From the NCBI GenBank assembly GCA_033980235.1, contig CM067067.1, positions 4,287,289 through 4,351,288 on the forward strand: a stretch of 64,000 bases of DNA, in the 5' to 3' direction. The position numbers and the translations under genes are program-made. Below are positions 1 through 11,510 of this stretch, one piece after another; within the stretch, counting starts at the first letter, position 1, and each line of letters starts with the position of its first letter. The stretch is from Diadema setosum (Eukaryota; Echinodermata; Echinoidea; Diadematoida; Diadematidae). The notes beneath the pieces were generated by a model that made no database searches, had not been told where the DNA came from, and saw only the letters and a list, made by a program, of their open reading frames with translations.

Positions 1-556
1 TGTATCAAGCTGGGCTGCATCTAAGTTCTTAAGAAAATAATCATTATAGTTTCGCTATAAAAGAAGCAAAAACATGTTGGATGGATGTGGGTTTCAGTAC
101 CCTTGTGGCCACAAATCGGTGCTGTGGACAGGCATGATGCCATTATCTGTATTGGATTGTAACAAACATGAGCAATCATGCATGCGTACAGTCACCAAAA
201 GTGTCGTAGAATTGCTTCCAGAATGGATGCATTACTGTTTGAGAGCAGTGATGAACTTTTAGTCCTTTTTTTCATGTCTATGAAAACATGATGAAATGAT
301 GACAAGACTTTCACAATCTGGTTTCAGTTATAGAATCGACAAATTTAGACTCTTCCCATCTTTCAGAGATTCTCACCATCATTCTCTCCTCTGAGCAATC
401 ATTTTCAGTTTTTCATATTCATTTTTTCATGTTCAACCCTCCAGTCTCAAGCACTGGGGAAATATGATCAATAATAGCATTTGAATATTTTTTTTTCTGA
501 AACCGAAGGAAACCAAATGTGAAAAAAAAAATAGTGTTGGCTAAGCCCTAGCCCAG
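1..556. other. Non-coding flank, left edge
   Basis: AT-rich sequence with short homopolymers. No exon with convincing splice sites was found on either strand. It could be intron or intergenic DNA, because the 5' part of the DIPK2 gene was not located. Confidence 0.4.
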
Positions 557-757
557 ATCTTTAATCACATCCATCTTCGTCCACAAAGTACATTTGCGGA
601 AGAGATGCTGAAATTCAATCAGAAGTATGAAACCAAATTGGAGCACGGCCTCTCAGGAAAGAAAAAGAAAAAAAAATGGGAGGCTCACAGTCATCATGAA
701 CAGCATCTGTTAGAGGGTGCATCCTCTGTGATGAGAATTGGATGTGATGACAAATGA
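557..757 (+). CDS. Possible terminal coding exon, unrecognised
   Basis: An acceptor-like cccag at 552-556 is followed by 66 open codons ending in TGA at 755-757. The peptide begins IFNHIHLRPQ, is lysine/glutamate rich, has a run of six lysines in the middle and a histidine-rich stretch after it. It looks more like the end of a real exon than most open stretches nearby, but I recognise no family and see no partner exon. The frame upstream closes at 542-544 (TAA), so it could not be a single-exon gene with an upstream start; an internal ATG lies at 605. Chance is a real alternative. Confidence 0.25.
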   Translation: MFNHIHLRPQSTFAEEMLKFNQKYETKLEHGLSGKKKKKKWEAHSHHEQHLLEGASSVMRIGCDDK

Positions 758-1362
758 CTTTGTAGAGCAGCGCTCTCTGGTTTTGACATTAATTTCAGAC
801 CCTTGGCCTCTTTGCTTCCTTTCACCAGCTCTTGGCCTCCTGTTGCAACCCCACCCCCTTTCCATATAGTGCACTTGCTAGAGTTGAATGAGGTATTCTC
901 TGCTCTCTTTTTTTTTTGGGGGGGGGGGCATATGCCATTTGCACTCAGATCGTATTGATAGCACAACATCACCCAGGCTGTTGAACTTGAAGCGATGATG
1001 ATCTGTCCAAAGTTCTTGGGATGACAATTTCTCTCCTCTCTACCCTCGCTGTGAATAATACAATAACAATGATGCACCATGTGGAGGGATGATTTGCCAA
1101 TGGTTACTGTGGGGGGAAAAGGGCTGTGGGGATAAGTGAGCATTGTTTTATTATCTCTGTGATAAAAAAAAAAGATGATGTTATTATCAATGACAGCTAT
1201 TTGGGAATCCCGATATCAAGTATATAATGGTGTTAATGGTAATGTTGAGCATAATCATGATAATGACAAGGAAAAACAGTTGAAATAATGAATGTACCAT
1301 CAACAGAGATGTAGTACCTGAATAGTTCTATTTAGTATTTAAAAGGCACTGTCAAATTGATA
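758..1362. other. Non-coding stretch
   Basis: No supported gene. It contains a T-run/G-run junction at about 908-928. A long minus-strand open frame across the area has no coding character. Confidence 0.5.
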
Positions 1363-1655
1363 TCAACCCATGGAGGATGGGCTGATTTTGCTGCAACACG
1401 TACTGTAAAATGAGGAATGTTTGCGTGCATTTTAATTTCGCGAGCGCCAAAATACGCGAAATTAAAATGCACACAAAATTCCTTATCTACACTATATGCA
1501 TTGAACGCCAGTGGCAATTCGCGAAAATTTCATGCCATGAAAAAGGCCTTCGGCTCCAATTCGCGAAAATGTCGTGCCGCGAATATATCGTGTTTTACAG
1601 TATTTCCCATAGACCCCTGCCCGAGTGTACTCAGGACTCATCCTCAATGGGTTAA
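1363..1655 (+). mobile_element. MITE family A (TTAACCCGTTGA termini) split by a nested element
   Basis: The left end (atcaacccatggaggatggg) and the right end (tcctcaatgggttaa) are diverged inverted termini of the same short element seen intact at 4909-5006. The middle is interrupted at 1403-1600 by another element. Without the insert the two halves rejoin to the 98-bp form, reading cacgta then tttcccatagac, as in the copy at 10632-11062. Confidence 0.7.
1403..1600. mobile_element. Nested TA-flanked MITE (CTGTAAAA / TTTTACAG termini)
   Basis: A 198-bp insert begins CTGTAAAA and ends TTTTACAG, with TA on each side (1401-1402 and 1601-1602), the pattern of Tc1/mariner-like target duplication. 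Near its left end lies an 18-bp perfect inverted repeat, 1425-1442 against 1455-1472 (gtgcattttaatttcgcg). It has no coding capacity. A diverged relative lies at 5113-5218. Confidence 0.7.
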
Positions 1656-4600
1656 AAGAATTGCATAGATATGACATAAAATGGGCAAAGATCATTCACA
1701 GTCCCATGTCAGTCGAGAGCTTCAGCTTTATAAATTCAATATGTTCATTATTATTGAACAGTTAGGCATTTAATTGTTTGCAGCAGTACATGCCATTTAC
1801 CATTCTTTGCCAAGTTTTTAGGCAGTGCCTCTAAATCTTTGCTCTTTACAAGCCACAAGATCTTAGCATGTACCTTTCACTATTATAAAACTGTCTACAC
1901 AGGTAAAAAATAAATAAAATGTTAACAATTATTATGCCAAAGATTCAAAGGATTCCCATCCAACCCCACCCCAAACCCCACTTCCATCATGTTACTCTAG
2001 CATGCTGAAGAACCAGCTGCACGGAAGGGGTGGACACCTGTCCCATGTTTCCTGTAAGTCTGCTTTATGCTTCTGCCAAGATTTTCTCTTCTATACATCT
2101 GCACCAGATGTTGACCAAGTTATGTATCACTGTTTTTGTGATAAACCTAATGGAAACCAGTTTCTATTTGCCAGTGGATATTAGTGGCAACCTACATCTT
2201 TCATATGTTCTGTTGGCATGGCCCAATTCTTTTTATTTCTCCATTATCCGAGGAGTATTCCTTGAGGTTCAGGAAATGTGTTCCTGGACTGAAAGAATCT
2301 AAACATTTTTTTTTTTTTTTTTTTTTGCCAGTTGCCAAGCTCACAGCCATCCCTTAAAACTCCACTGATGACACTTTCACTGGAGCAGCTGAAAAGGACC
2401 TTTCCAAACTCTGAAAGGTTCATGCAAATTGCATTTAAGTGCTCCTGCAGGTAACTTTGGGAGAGAATATTATCTGCTTCAATGTAATAATGCTAGAAAT
2501 GTCCAAACAAGGGGATTCAAGCTGAAATTGGTGCTTTCATCACCATGGCAACTAGGAAGAAACAGTGCCAGTGACTAAAGCTTTGACTCAGGGCCAATTC
2601 AAGGCAAGTGAAGGCACCCCTGGAGAAGGATTAATATGTCAAATCAAATCCTGGAAAACAAGGATTAGGGTGGATTCTACCAGCATAGCTCTAATGACTA
2701 CAAGTAAACATGTACATGAATGATGTCATACCTAATGTGGTGGGTCTTAATGTGACCAGAAATAGCATTTTAGGACAACATTTTCTCATCTTCTTATTTG
2801 CTCTACAAAAGAAAGAGAAAATGTTCTGCCGCACCCTTTAAAATCCTGTTTTGAAACATTTTCTCCAACAACATGTGCCTCCTTCTTGTAGCCTAAATCC
2901 AAACTTTGGCAATGGTTTTCTTAACTTGTCTACAGGCTTGTCATGTCTGATTATAAGACACACATGCAACAAGCAATACTTCAATGCTCCATCCTTTAAA
3001 GGGAATGTCTTACTAGGAGAGACAAGCATTCCTTCCTTTGTGTGAAATGTTGCAAATTTATCAATTTATTTTCTCAAAATTTCCCCATCTCTATGCATCA
3101 TTTCAAGGAATTATACTTTATATACATTTTAATTGGACATGAGACTTTGATGTGCATGCATTAATCAGGAAAACAACAAAATCCACCCATTTTTGTCTTA
3201 ATGTTGGCAGAGACTGGAATTCTGGGATGAGCTCTCATAGTTATGTGACCAAGTGAGTTGCATGGAATCATCCAAAGGGAGTTACTTTGCTGTTATGCTT
3301 TTTTTTTAAATACTCATCTGAGTTTATTCAAATTCATGATTTTTGATCATGGCTACTACTAAAACACTGACCAATTCAGTGCTTATTTACGTCAATGCAG
3401 GGCAATTTGTCAATCATCTGAGTTTGTTATAACTCTCATCGTTCTGTTAATGTACTTTCACAGAAATTATTTACAGCCAGTTTGTCTTTCAAGCAAACTT
3501 CACTACTAAGTTGCAAAAACATTTAAACCAACCCTGTACTGTCCGTAGCCTCCATTAAAAGAGGCAGGAAGTGTTGTTTTCATTAAGGGTATTCCCAGTC
3601 AAACTGGCGTGCTCCTTTAAAGATCATAACTCCCACCCCAATTTACATGAAAAACATATCCATAGCACCCAAAGGACGCCCAGGCTGAACCGCCCTGCCA
3701 CAAACATAAAAGACCAGGCAAACCAGACCTTGGGGTTTGGGATGTTTTTGGTCGGAGGGCGTCTTTTGAAGTGCTACTGTAACACTATCCCAAGAATAAT
3801 AGTCCCCTGCCCTTGTACTTGGCTACCTCTTACTGCCATTGCTGGCACCAGACAAAAAAAAAAGAAGAAGAAAAGAAACTAAAAAAAAGATGAAAGGGGC
3901 ACACAAAGGTAAGAATTTGACAACATTTCAATGAAATTTTCTATTGACTGATTCTACTTTTTTTTCCTCACCCCATTTTATATGGTTTTGCTAGGTAGGT
4001 TATTGTAAAATGAATGAATGGATGCCTGCATCAAAACCCCATCCTGAACCATTTACCGGTATTTTTCTTTTTTTCTTTTCATTTGAATGGTGTCTCAAAT
4101 TAACCATCTTTACAAAGTCTTGTTTGAACTGTCAAGTTGCTGCAGTGAAGCTAAAAGGTGGCTTGGCCCCTATAACTCTGTGATCTTTACTTTTGAATGT
4201 TAAACATTGTTTCATGACCCTATAGTTTTTTTTTTTCTTGTTTCCATTAAGCTGAATGGATAGATATATAAAAAAAACAACTGTTCCATTGGATTGTGTC
4301 CAGAAATAAGAAAAAAATGTATATGTACTATTACAATTCATACTGCTACACGAGTACAACTCAAAATATGGACTTCATTTTTTTCTTTCTTTTTTTTTTT
4401 GCAAGGGAAACACTTTTATTACCTTATGGTATTATAAGGCCCTGAGAAGGTGCACATTACAGAACCCATTGCAGCAAGAATATACATATTAAATGTGATT
4501 ATTGACACATGCATCATTTAGAAAAAGAAGATTCTAACCTTCCTGTAGTTTCTGTACTCATACAAACTTCCTTTGTTAGTTGTTGTGTGTTGTTTTTAAG

Positions 4601-4908
4601 AGTGGCAAGTATCAGATTCCAAGTCCAATTCACGCACATCCAAAACTAAAAGTTTTTGAAAATTGATTTCTGCAAAGTGGTTCAAAACAATCAGTTCTTA
4701 TGTGTTGACACAGACTAATCAATAACTATTGCAATCACTATCACCTTGAAAAAAAATCTATCCATCTTGATGTTTTTCTAAGATAAGAAAAAAAAAATGA
4801 GAACAGAAATTATAATGCTATTTATGTATAAAACATTGCACTGGTGAGAATAATAGAGGTTCAATTCTTTCCACCGTATGATTGCTCTGCATGCTGAGGT
4901 AACCACTG
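1656..4908. other. Non-coding stretch, no gene seen
   Basis: Simple AT-rich sequence with poly-T at about 2306-2328 and an A-rich tract near 3850-3890. The open frames (at most ~100 codons) lack plausible splice context or a recognisable protein. Confidence 0.45.
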
Positions 4909-5006
4909 TTAACCCGTTGACGACAAGTCCCGAGTATACTCGGGCAGGTGTGTACACAATGGGAAATGCTTGTTGTAGCAAAATCAGTCCATCCTCAACG
5001 GGTTAA
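4909..5006 (-). mobile_element. MITE family A, intact solo copy
   Basis: A 98-bp element bounded by TTAACCCGTTGA and its inverse (tcaacgggttaa). Inside is the perfect 16-bp palindrome CCCGAGTATACTCGGG (4929-4944). It is opposite in orientation to the copies at 1363 and 10632. The terminal TTAA may be the target site. Confidence 0.75.
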
Positions 5007-5112
5007 GCTTACTTCTTTATACTGATTGTTTAAGTCCACAGGCAAACCAATACCTTAAAGCAAGACATTTTTGCATGAAACTTTACACATTACTTCTGGC
5101 ATTCATTACATA

Positions 5113-5218
5113 TAGTGTAAACAAGAACGTTCACACACATTTTAATTTTGTGAATCATGGCTCTGACAAAATCTGCAAAATTAAAATGCACATGAAAACA
5201 TTTCTGGTTTTACAATAT
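5113..5218. mobile_element. Diverged copy of the TA-flanked MITE
   Basis: It has ends related to CTGTAAAA/TTTTACAG (gtgtaaac and ggttttacaata) and the central inverted pair cacattttaatttt / aaaattaaaatgc also seen in the element nested at 1403-1600. It is shorter and more decayed, and lies only about 100 bp from the family A copy at 4909. Confidence 0.55.
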
Positions 5219-7828
5219 GTTAAAGACCATCATTCTCAGATTCAACTTTGACACACTACTGTAGGGACATGAGGAATAGTAAACCAGGTAAAAGAGCAGA
5301 GAAATATCAACAATATATTACAGTGACTCAATGTGAATTTTTGCCTTTTTATCTCTTGTTTTTCTTGTTTTCTAGACTAAAGTAGCATGTTAAAGGTAAA
5401 CTCAGAGCCAGACTGCTATTGTGATTTCAGGTCATGAAAACCAGGAAGCTGGCAAATCTAAGACACAGGTTTGAAGGGACTCATAAAAAAAAATGGCAAA
5501 AGATACAGTTTAAATTGCAAGGGGTCAAGAATACATATCGTGGCTGTCAGTCAGCTTGCTGAGAAGAAAAGAATATCTTTAGTTTATTTTGTTTAATACT
5601 TGGTTCTCAAATATAGTGTATTCAGATTTTGACATAGTTCACCTGTTGAAATAAGCAGAAAACAATCGCTGTGGAAGGGTTCGCCCTTTGTTGGGAGTCG
5701 CTTGAAACCACAGCTTTATTGAAGTGACAGGAGACCGATTGGATTAGGAATTGATACTGAAACTGCCAGAGAACATTTCTTGAAGAAATGGACTACTTCA
5801 ATCTACATCACAGCATTATTGCTTCGAGCCCTTAATTCCGCACCTGGTTTGAAGAAATATATGATTCTGTAAGCTGGCTATTCCCTCATATTTCATTTGG
5901 AGGAGAGTTGTAGTTCTCAATGCTGTGATAAATGAGTCACAGTACCAGATTTGAGATACATGGATTTATATCATTTCTGTGCAACTTGATTAGGCTTGAC
6001 TGCTACACTTGCACAAGTTTGTATCTAACCACCCTTCCTCACGTTTCTCTCATATAACATTAGCTGCTAATGAGAGGGGAAAAAACCCCAGGATGATTAC
6101 ACATTGTGAACAGGTGACTGATCTGTATTTTTGGAGAGTGTCGTGTCTTCAGTCTGCCGTGAATGAGTCTCGACCTCATGTAGCATTGTGGGCAGAGAGG
6201 GGAAAGCATACACACTTATAAAAGGAAGTAAAATCCAAGTCAGTGTGGTCTTAAAAGGGGAAGAGGATGTGGATGTTTATTTTGAATGCCCTTGTCTCGG
6301 TATATTTGCACATCATGCACACATGTGTATTTGTTGTAAAGAGGGGGGGGGGGTATTGGGATGCTAATATGGATCTGTTTGATTTCTAGACTTAAAGGTA
6401 TATTGTATAGTTGTGAAGGTTAACATCATGCCTCTACTCACACTGTCACATCTCACCTAGACAATAAGGACTAAGGGTTAAGGGAAGGACACTCCTAGGC
6501 CTGCTATTGTGTGTCCGCTCCAGGGGAATCTTTGGATGAAAGATACAAAGAATGTAAGGCAGACATAGAAAAATCTGTAGATGGAAGGGTGATCAGGTAC
6601 CACAATGCCTAGATCAATTTATCATCTTAAAGGACTGTTTTACCAGTGACACATGCTATGCAAACAATAACAGGAAAGACTTTAATTGTGAGAGCTGTCA
6701 AAAAAGGGAAAATCTTAATTGGGAATGTGTGACTGGGTGCAGTCGGCCTGTACATGCAAAATTATCATGGCTCATGTAAGTGTCGGAAATATATCCGTCA
6801 TTGGGTGATGGAGGTATGCACAAACAGGATTTTCTCAATGGATTGACAAGGGGGGAAAAAGGTGTACCTTGAAGTTGAAACTCTTGTTAGGTAAATAGAT
6901 TGATCACGTTCAGCAAACAAGTCAAGCATCACGGTGGTTCCAACCTCCATATGTGGAGCACAGAGATGTTTGCTCAGGGTCATATGTTCCAGTTAAGATT
7001 TCAAGAGACCCTAGGGATGACCTCAAAATACTTCATATAAATGGATTTCAAGTGCAAATATTTCTTTCATAGCTCAGAAAACTGAGAACAAATATACGAA
7101 CCTTTCACTTCAAAGTAGTTGGTCTCCATTCATAGATAGAGAGTAAAAGAGTTGGTAAAAAACATAGCGCTATATACCACCATAATATCATTATGTCCTC
7201 ACAGGAAACATACCTCAGGTTTATCCTTAAAGATAAGTGAAACATAAAACATGATATGGGTACCTCAAATCTCTCATCCGATGGGAGAATGGCACACCTG
7301 GGGAAGCTGTAGGGATTCTGCAATGGTGTCATGGGGCATCCACAGGATTAGCCTGAGGCTTACACACAGGTGCTTTGTGGTAGGAGTCATGAAATCTTAC
7401 TTCCAAGAGATACGCTGTGGGCTCCGTGGAATCCTGTGGCTTCTTATGTAGCTACCACACAGTCCTCAGCCATACCTCTAATTTTAGAAATCTTCTGTGT
7501 TAAAAAAGAAAAAAAATGCCCATATTCCGATGACTATATGACTGTAAGTCAGGGGAAAAGGTCAACTATGAGTGTGATGTGCCGGTCATTTTCAAAATTC
7601 TATTCATAGTTTTTTTTTTATCATGAATTTTTGAATCATTCCGTTGCATTGTGCCTCCATTAACATGAATTTTGTTTTGCACAAACTTGTATGCTGTGAT
7701 TGAATGTCCACATACAATTTGTACTTGGAGATTGTGACTACAATGAAGGCCTAAACACCTATCAAATCATCAGGTCTGGGAATTGTGTCCCAATTTGGTT
7801 TTGTTGTTGTTGTTTGTTTGTTTGTTTT
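5219..7828. other. Non-coding stretch, no gene seen
   Basis: No exon or known repeat could be supported. It holds a G-run at about 6343-6354. Open frames at 6009-6221 and 7251-7609 have no recognisable protein and no clear splice borders. Confidence 0.45.
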
Positions 7829-8612
7829 TATGCCTCCACCACGAAGTGGTGCCGGAGGCATTATGTTTTCGGGTTGTCCGTCCGTCCGTCCTTCCGTCCG
7901 TCCGTCCGTCCGTCCGTCCGTCCGTCCTTCCGTCCGTCCTTCCGTCCGTCCTTCCGTCCGTCCGTAATGAATTTTGTGGACAGGGTAACTACCAAAACCT
8001 TTTGAGGTATCCTAATGAAACTTGGCATGTATGTGTATTAGGGGGTGAAGTTGTGCCTATCAACTTTTGGGTGCACATGCTCAAGGTCAAAGGTCAAAAG
8101 GTCAAGGTCAAATATGTAAAATTTCACTATTTCTACCATACGTATGCAGTGCCTGAAGATATTTTCTTGAAACTTAGTGCATACATGTATTACCCAATTA
8201 AGATTCTCTGGTGAAAGTTTGGGGTCATGAGGTCAAAGGTCAAAGGTCAAATCAAGTAAAAAATATCTAAAATTTCACTATTTCTACCATACGCATGCAG
8301 TGCCTGAAGATATTTTCTTGAAACTTAGTGCATACATGTATTACCCAATTAAGATTCTCTGTTGAAAGTTTGGGGTCATGAGGTCAAAGGTCAAAGGTCA
8401 AAAGGTCAAGTAAAACTACTAAACTTCATTTTTTTTCTCCTTACCTTGGAAATTGTTTAAGGTATCTTCATGGAACAGAGTATATGTACATGTACTGACT
8501 GGCAGTGATTATCTAGAGAATTTAGGGTTCGAAGGTCAGGGGTCAAAGGTCAAGAGCAACACTTCAAAATGTTACTATTTTTCTCATAATACATGATTAT
8601 TTTCTCTTTTTT
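7829..8612 (+). mobile_element. Helentron/HINE-like element, first (3'-truncated) unit
   Basis: Starts with TATGCCTCC, which folds into an imperfect hairpin (7831-7860) and is followed by a (GTCC)n microsatellite at about 7877-7967. Then come two ~145-bp tandem subrepeats with blocks of AGGTCA repeats. The next unit's 5' end follows directly at 8613, so this unit lacks the 3' terminus. A 5' terminal inverted repeat plus hairpin, a microsatellite core and a small 3' hairpin resemble Helentron-associated elements; this class call is an inference. Confidence 0.55.
7877..7967 (+). repeat. (GTCC)n microsatellite
   Basis: Tetranucleotide run with scattered cttc variants, directly after the 5' hairpin of the HINE-like element. 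A sister run lies at the same place in the second unit (8660-8738). Open frames here of arginine/serine/proline repeats are artefacts. Confidence 0.9.
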
Positions 8613-9954
8613 TATGCCTCCGCCACGAAGTGGTGCCGGAGGCATTATGTTTTCGGGTTGTCCGTCCGTCCGTCCTTCCGTCCGTCCGTCCGTCCGTCCG
8701 TCCGTCCTTCCGTCCGTCCGTCCTTCCGTCCGTCCGTAATGAATTTTGTGGACAAGGTAACTATCAAAACCTGTTGAGGTATCCTAATGAAACTTGGCAT
8801 GTATGTGTATCAGGGGGTGAAGTTGTGCCTATCAACTTTTGGGTGTACATGCCCAAGGTCAAAGGTCAAAAGGTCAAGGTCAAATACACAAAATTTCACT
8901 ATTTCCACCATATCTATTGAATGCCTGAAGATATTTTCTTGAAACTTAGTGTATACATGTATTACCCAATTAAGATTCTCTGGTGAAAGTTTGGGTCATG
9001 AGGTCAAAGGTCAAAGGTCAAAAGGTCAGGGTCAAATACATAGAATTTCACTATTTCCACCATATCTATTGAATGCCTGGAGATATTTTCTTGAAACTTA
9101 GTGTATACATGTATTACCCAATTAAGATTCTCTGGTGAAAGTTTGGGTCATGAGGTCAAAGGTCAAAGGTCAAAAGGTCAAGAAAAATATTAAAACTTCT
9201 TTTTTTTCTCCATACCTTAGAAAATTGTTCAAGGTATCTTCATGGAACATAGTATATACATATACTGACTGGAAGTGATTATCTAGAGAATGTAGGGTTC
9301 ATGGGGTCAAAGGTCAGGGGTCAAAGGTCAAGTGCAACACTTCAAAATTTTACTATTTTCCTCCTATCATGCAATGCCAGCAGGGTTATTTTTTTTTACA
9401 CTTGGTGTATGCATACATGTGTAACCTAATAGAAATTCTCTGGAAAGTTTTTTTTTTCTTCTTTTTTTGCCTCAAAGGTCAAAAGGTCAAAGATCAAGTG
9501 AAAGTGCTGAACTAACTTTTTCCTCCATATCTCGGAAGTTGCTCAAGTTATCTTGAAACTTAGTACACATTATGCATGTTCTACCTGAAAGTGATTATCT
9601 TATGAATTTTAGGGTCAAGGGCCAGATGAAAATGGTAACAATTTACTATTCAATTCAGAAATTGCACTTTTTCTCCACACCTGTACCTTGAAAATTACTC
9701 AATGCCTAAATGTATGAGTGGGTCAAAGTCGAGTTAAAGTCCTTAAATCCCTAGATACATGCTCTCCTATTCATCCAATTAAACCTATGTCAAGGAAGGT
9801 GAACATTCAACACATTTGTGACAAACTTGTCATTTCAATATTTTGCCAATTTTGTGAAATGTAATCACACATTGTCCACATGTACTATCTAGACCTATTG
9901 GGAAAATCATGCATTATGGCGGAGGCATACCAGTCGCCAAAGCGACATTTCTAG
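8613..9954 (+). mobile_element. Helentron/HINE-like element, second (full-length) unit
   Basis: It repeats the 5' end (TATGCCTCCGCC), the hairpin, (GTCC)n at about 8660-8738 and the same tandem subrepeats. It ends with the inverse GGCGGAGGCATA (9919-9930), then a perfect hairpin GTCGC-caaa-GCGAC (9933-9946), attt and CTAG (9951-9954) followed by T. A terminal CTRR after a short hairpin is the hallmark of Helitron 3' ends. It has no protein-coding capacity, so it is non-autonomous. Confidence 0.55.
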
Positions 9955-10631
9955 TTAAATCAAGGAATAATCTTTAGAATGTTAGCTAGATGCTGGGATG
10001 TTTGCCTTAAATGGCCCATTCCAGATGAGGTCAGTTTATGAACGATTCAAACTTAAAGAAAAAATGAAATTATACTTCACACAGTTTGTCATCGCAAATT
10101 TCCTCTTTTCAGGATTCAGAATGATATCTCACTCAAAATTTTTTGAGCTCAGAAGTTAGAATTTATCTTATCTTTCATCCCAAAAGTAATAGATTGGTAT
10201 AGAATTTGTTTGAGACTTGTAAATGATAAATAATATGTAAAGTATTGCTCCTTGTGACTGAATAGTGGAATCAGACAAAACAAGTGCTGGGACTTGAATT
10301 TCAAGCAAGCCTTATATGTGCATGTTGGTGTCAGGTTAGGTATTCAGACCTTATGCACTGAATATCTGCTTTTGTTACTCATTTAAATATGATAATCAAC
10401 AAGATTTGTACAATAGAAGCTCAGTTCTCAATGATTACCAATGCAATGAATCAAAAAAGGTTTTTGTTATCTCTATTGAAGTAATTGTATTTTTTGAACT
10501 TTACCAGTAGTCCACTTAAAAATGACATTTACATCATTTTTCTGTATGAGAATGAAAAAAAAAAAAGAATCTGCATTCAAATAAGATAACAACCTCTGTG
10601 GTTGAAGATTGTTTTTTTACTACTTGTTCAC
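9955..10631. other. Non-coding stretch
   Basis: AT-rich, with no exon or repeat that I can support. Confidence 0.45.
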
Positions 10632-11062
10632 TTAACCCGTTGAGGATGGGCTGACTTTTTTATCTGACTTTATTCCCAATTTTTTTCCCCTTTTTGCATC
10701 AATTCATTTTCTAGTGACATTCTGTACCTGAGGGGCCCACATTCTACAAGCATTGCCTTTTTAGTGGGTCCCTCCATTTTTCGATATTTTGTGTAATGTT
10801 ATATCGTCTATATATCACTTCAGTCAATTTTCATTACAACATTATTTGTTACCCCAAGGTTCCACAATTATGTTTTCTCAATTTACTTTGTTTTGATTAT
10901 ATGTAACCTTATTCTCTGTTACCAAAGAAAGTGAAATGTTTATGTTCTTTTCGAAAAATGAAATAAAGTTTGAATTTAATTGAATTGAATTGATTTTGCT
11001 AGACACGTATTTCCCATAGACACCTGCCTGAGTATACTCGGGACTCGTCATCAACAAGTTCA
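10632..11062 (+). mobile_element. MITE family A copy split by a LINE 3' fragment
   Basis: The left end TTAACCCGTTGAGGATGGG is intact. The right part (ttttgctagacacgtatttc through atcaacaagttca) is recognisable but decayed at its terminus. The halves are separated by ~330 bp of LINE-like 3' sequence. Confidence 0.65.
10655..10985 (+). mobile_element. 5'-truncated LINE 3' end nested in a MITE
   Basis: The insert ends with gaaataaagtttgaa and a short tandem attga/ttgaa tail at about 10967-10990, as expected for a target-primed non-LTR retrotransposon of the L2/CR1 type in plus orientation. It has no coding sequence. The class call rests on the tail structure only. Confidence 0.5.
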
Positions 11063-11365
11063 TGAACCCTCATTTGATGCTGCACTGATCCCTATCTGTA
11101 CAAGATTCCTGCAATGCCTGAATGTGCAAACACACCTGCCAATCAAGCCCAGGATTTGTAGAGTACAATAAAAGTAATGGCAAGCGGCAAATTAGCATCA
11201 CATATAGATGAATCCCTATCACTTCAATGTTCAAATTCATGGAGAGATAACTAGGTGAGATGGAAAGTCATTTAGGAGCAACAGTACTTGGTTTGATGTC
11301 TATGACAAGTGTCATAAGCACACAAGATGAGAATGAAATGCAATGTTTTGATGGTTTTTGTACAG
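11063..11365. other. Intron or upstream sequence before the first recognised DIPK2 exon
   Basis: No feature apart from the acceptor tract ending tttttgtacag at 11365. Confidence 0.5.
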
Positions 11366-11510
11366 TGCCACCACCTGCGCCAGTCCAGACTTCTTTGAGC
11401 TGATGAAGCACCTGTATGGAGTGACTCGGAGGAAAACTGGGCTGGAGTCCATGGAGATGGCTTTCCTGGCCACAACATTGGCTGTTGATCCTGAACCAGC
11501 CTTGCTAAAG
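11366..11510 (+). CDS. DIPK2: DIPK2 exon a
   Basis: The first base completes a codon, then 48 codons follow (ATTCASPDFF... to ...DPEPALLK) up to the donor AAG|GTAGAT. The incoming phase shows that upstream coding exons exist. The helix-rich segment ending DPEPALLK corresponds to the NPEP region just before the YLG motif in family members. Confidence 0.85.

Noticed and set aside
694..1143. 149-codon minus-strand frame
   Set aside because: Crosses a poly-T/poly-G tract translated as Pro/Lys runs and overlaps the plus-strand exon candidate; no coding character.
7700..8214. Arg/Pro/Ser/Val-repeat open frames
   Set aside because: Translation of the (GTCC)n microsatellite in all frames; not a protein.
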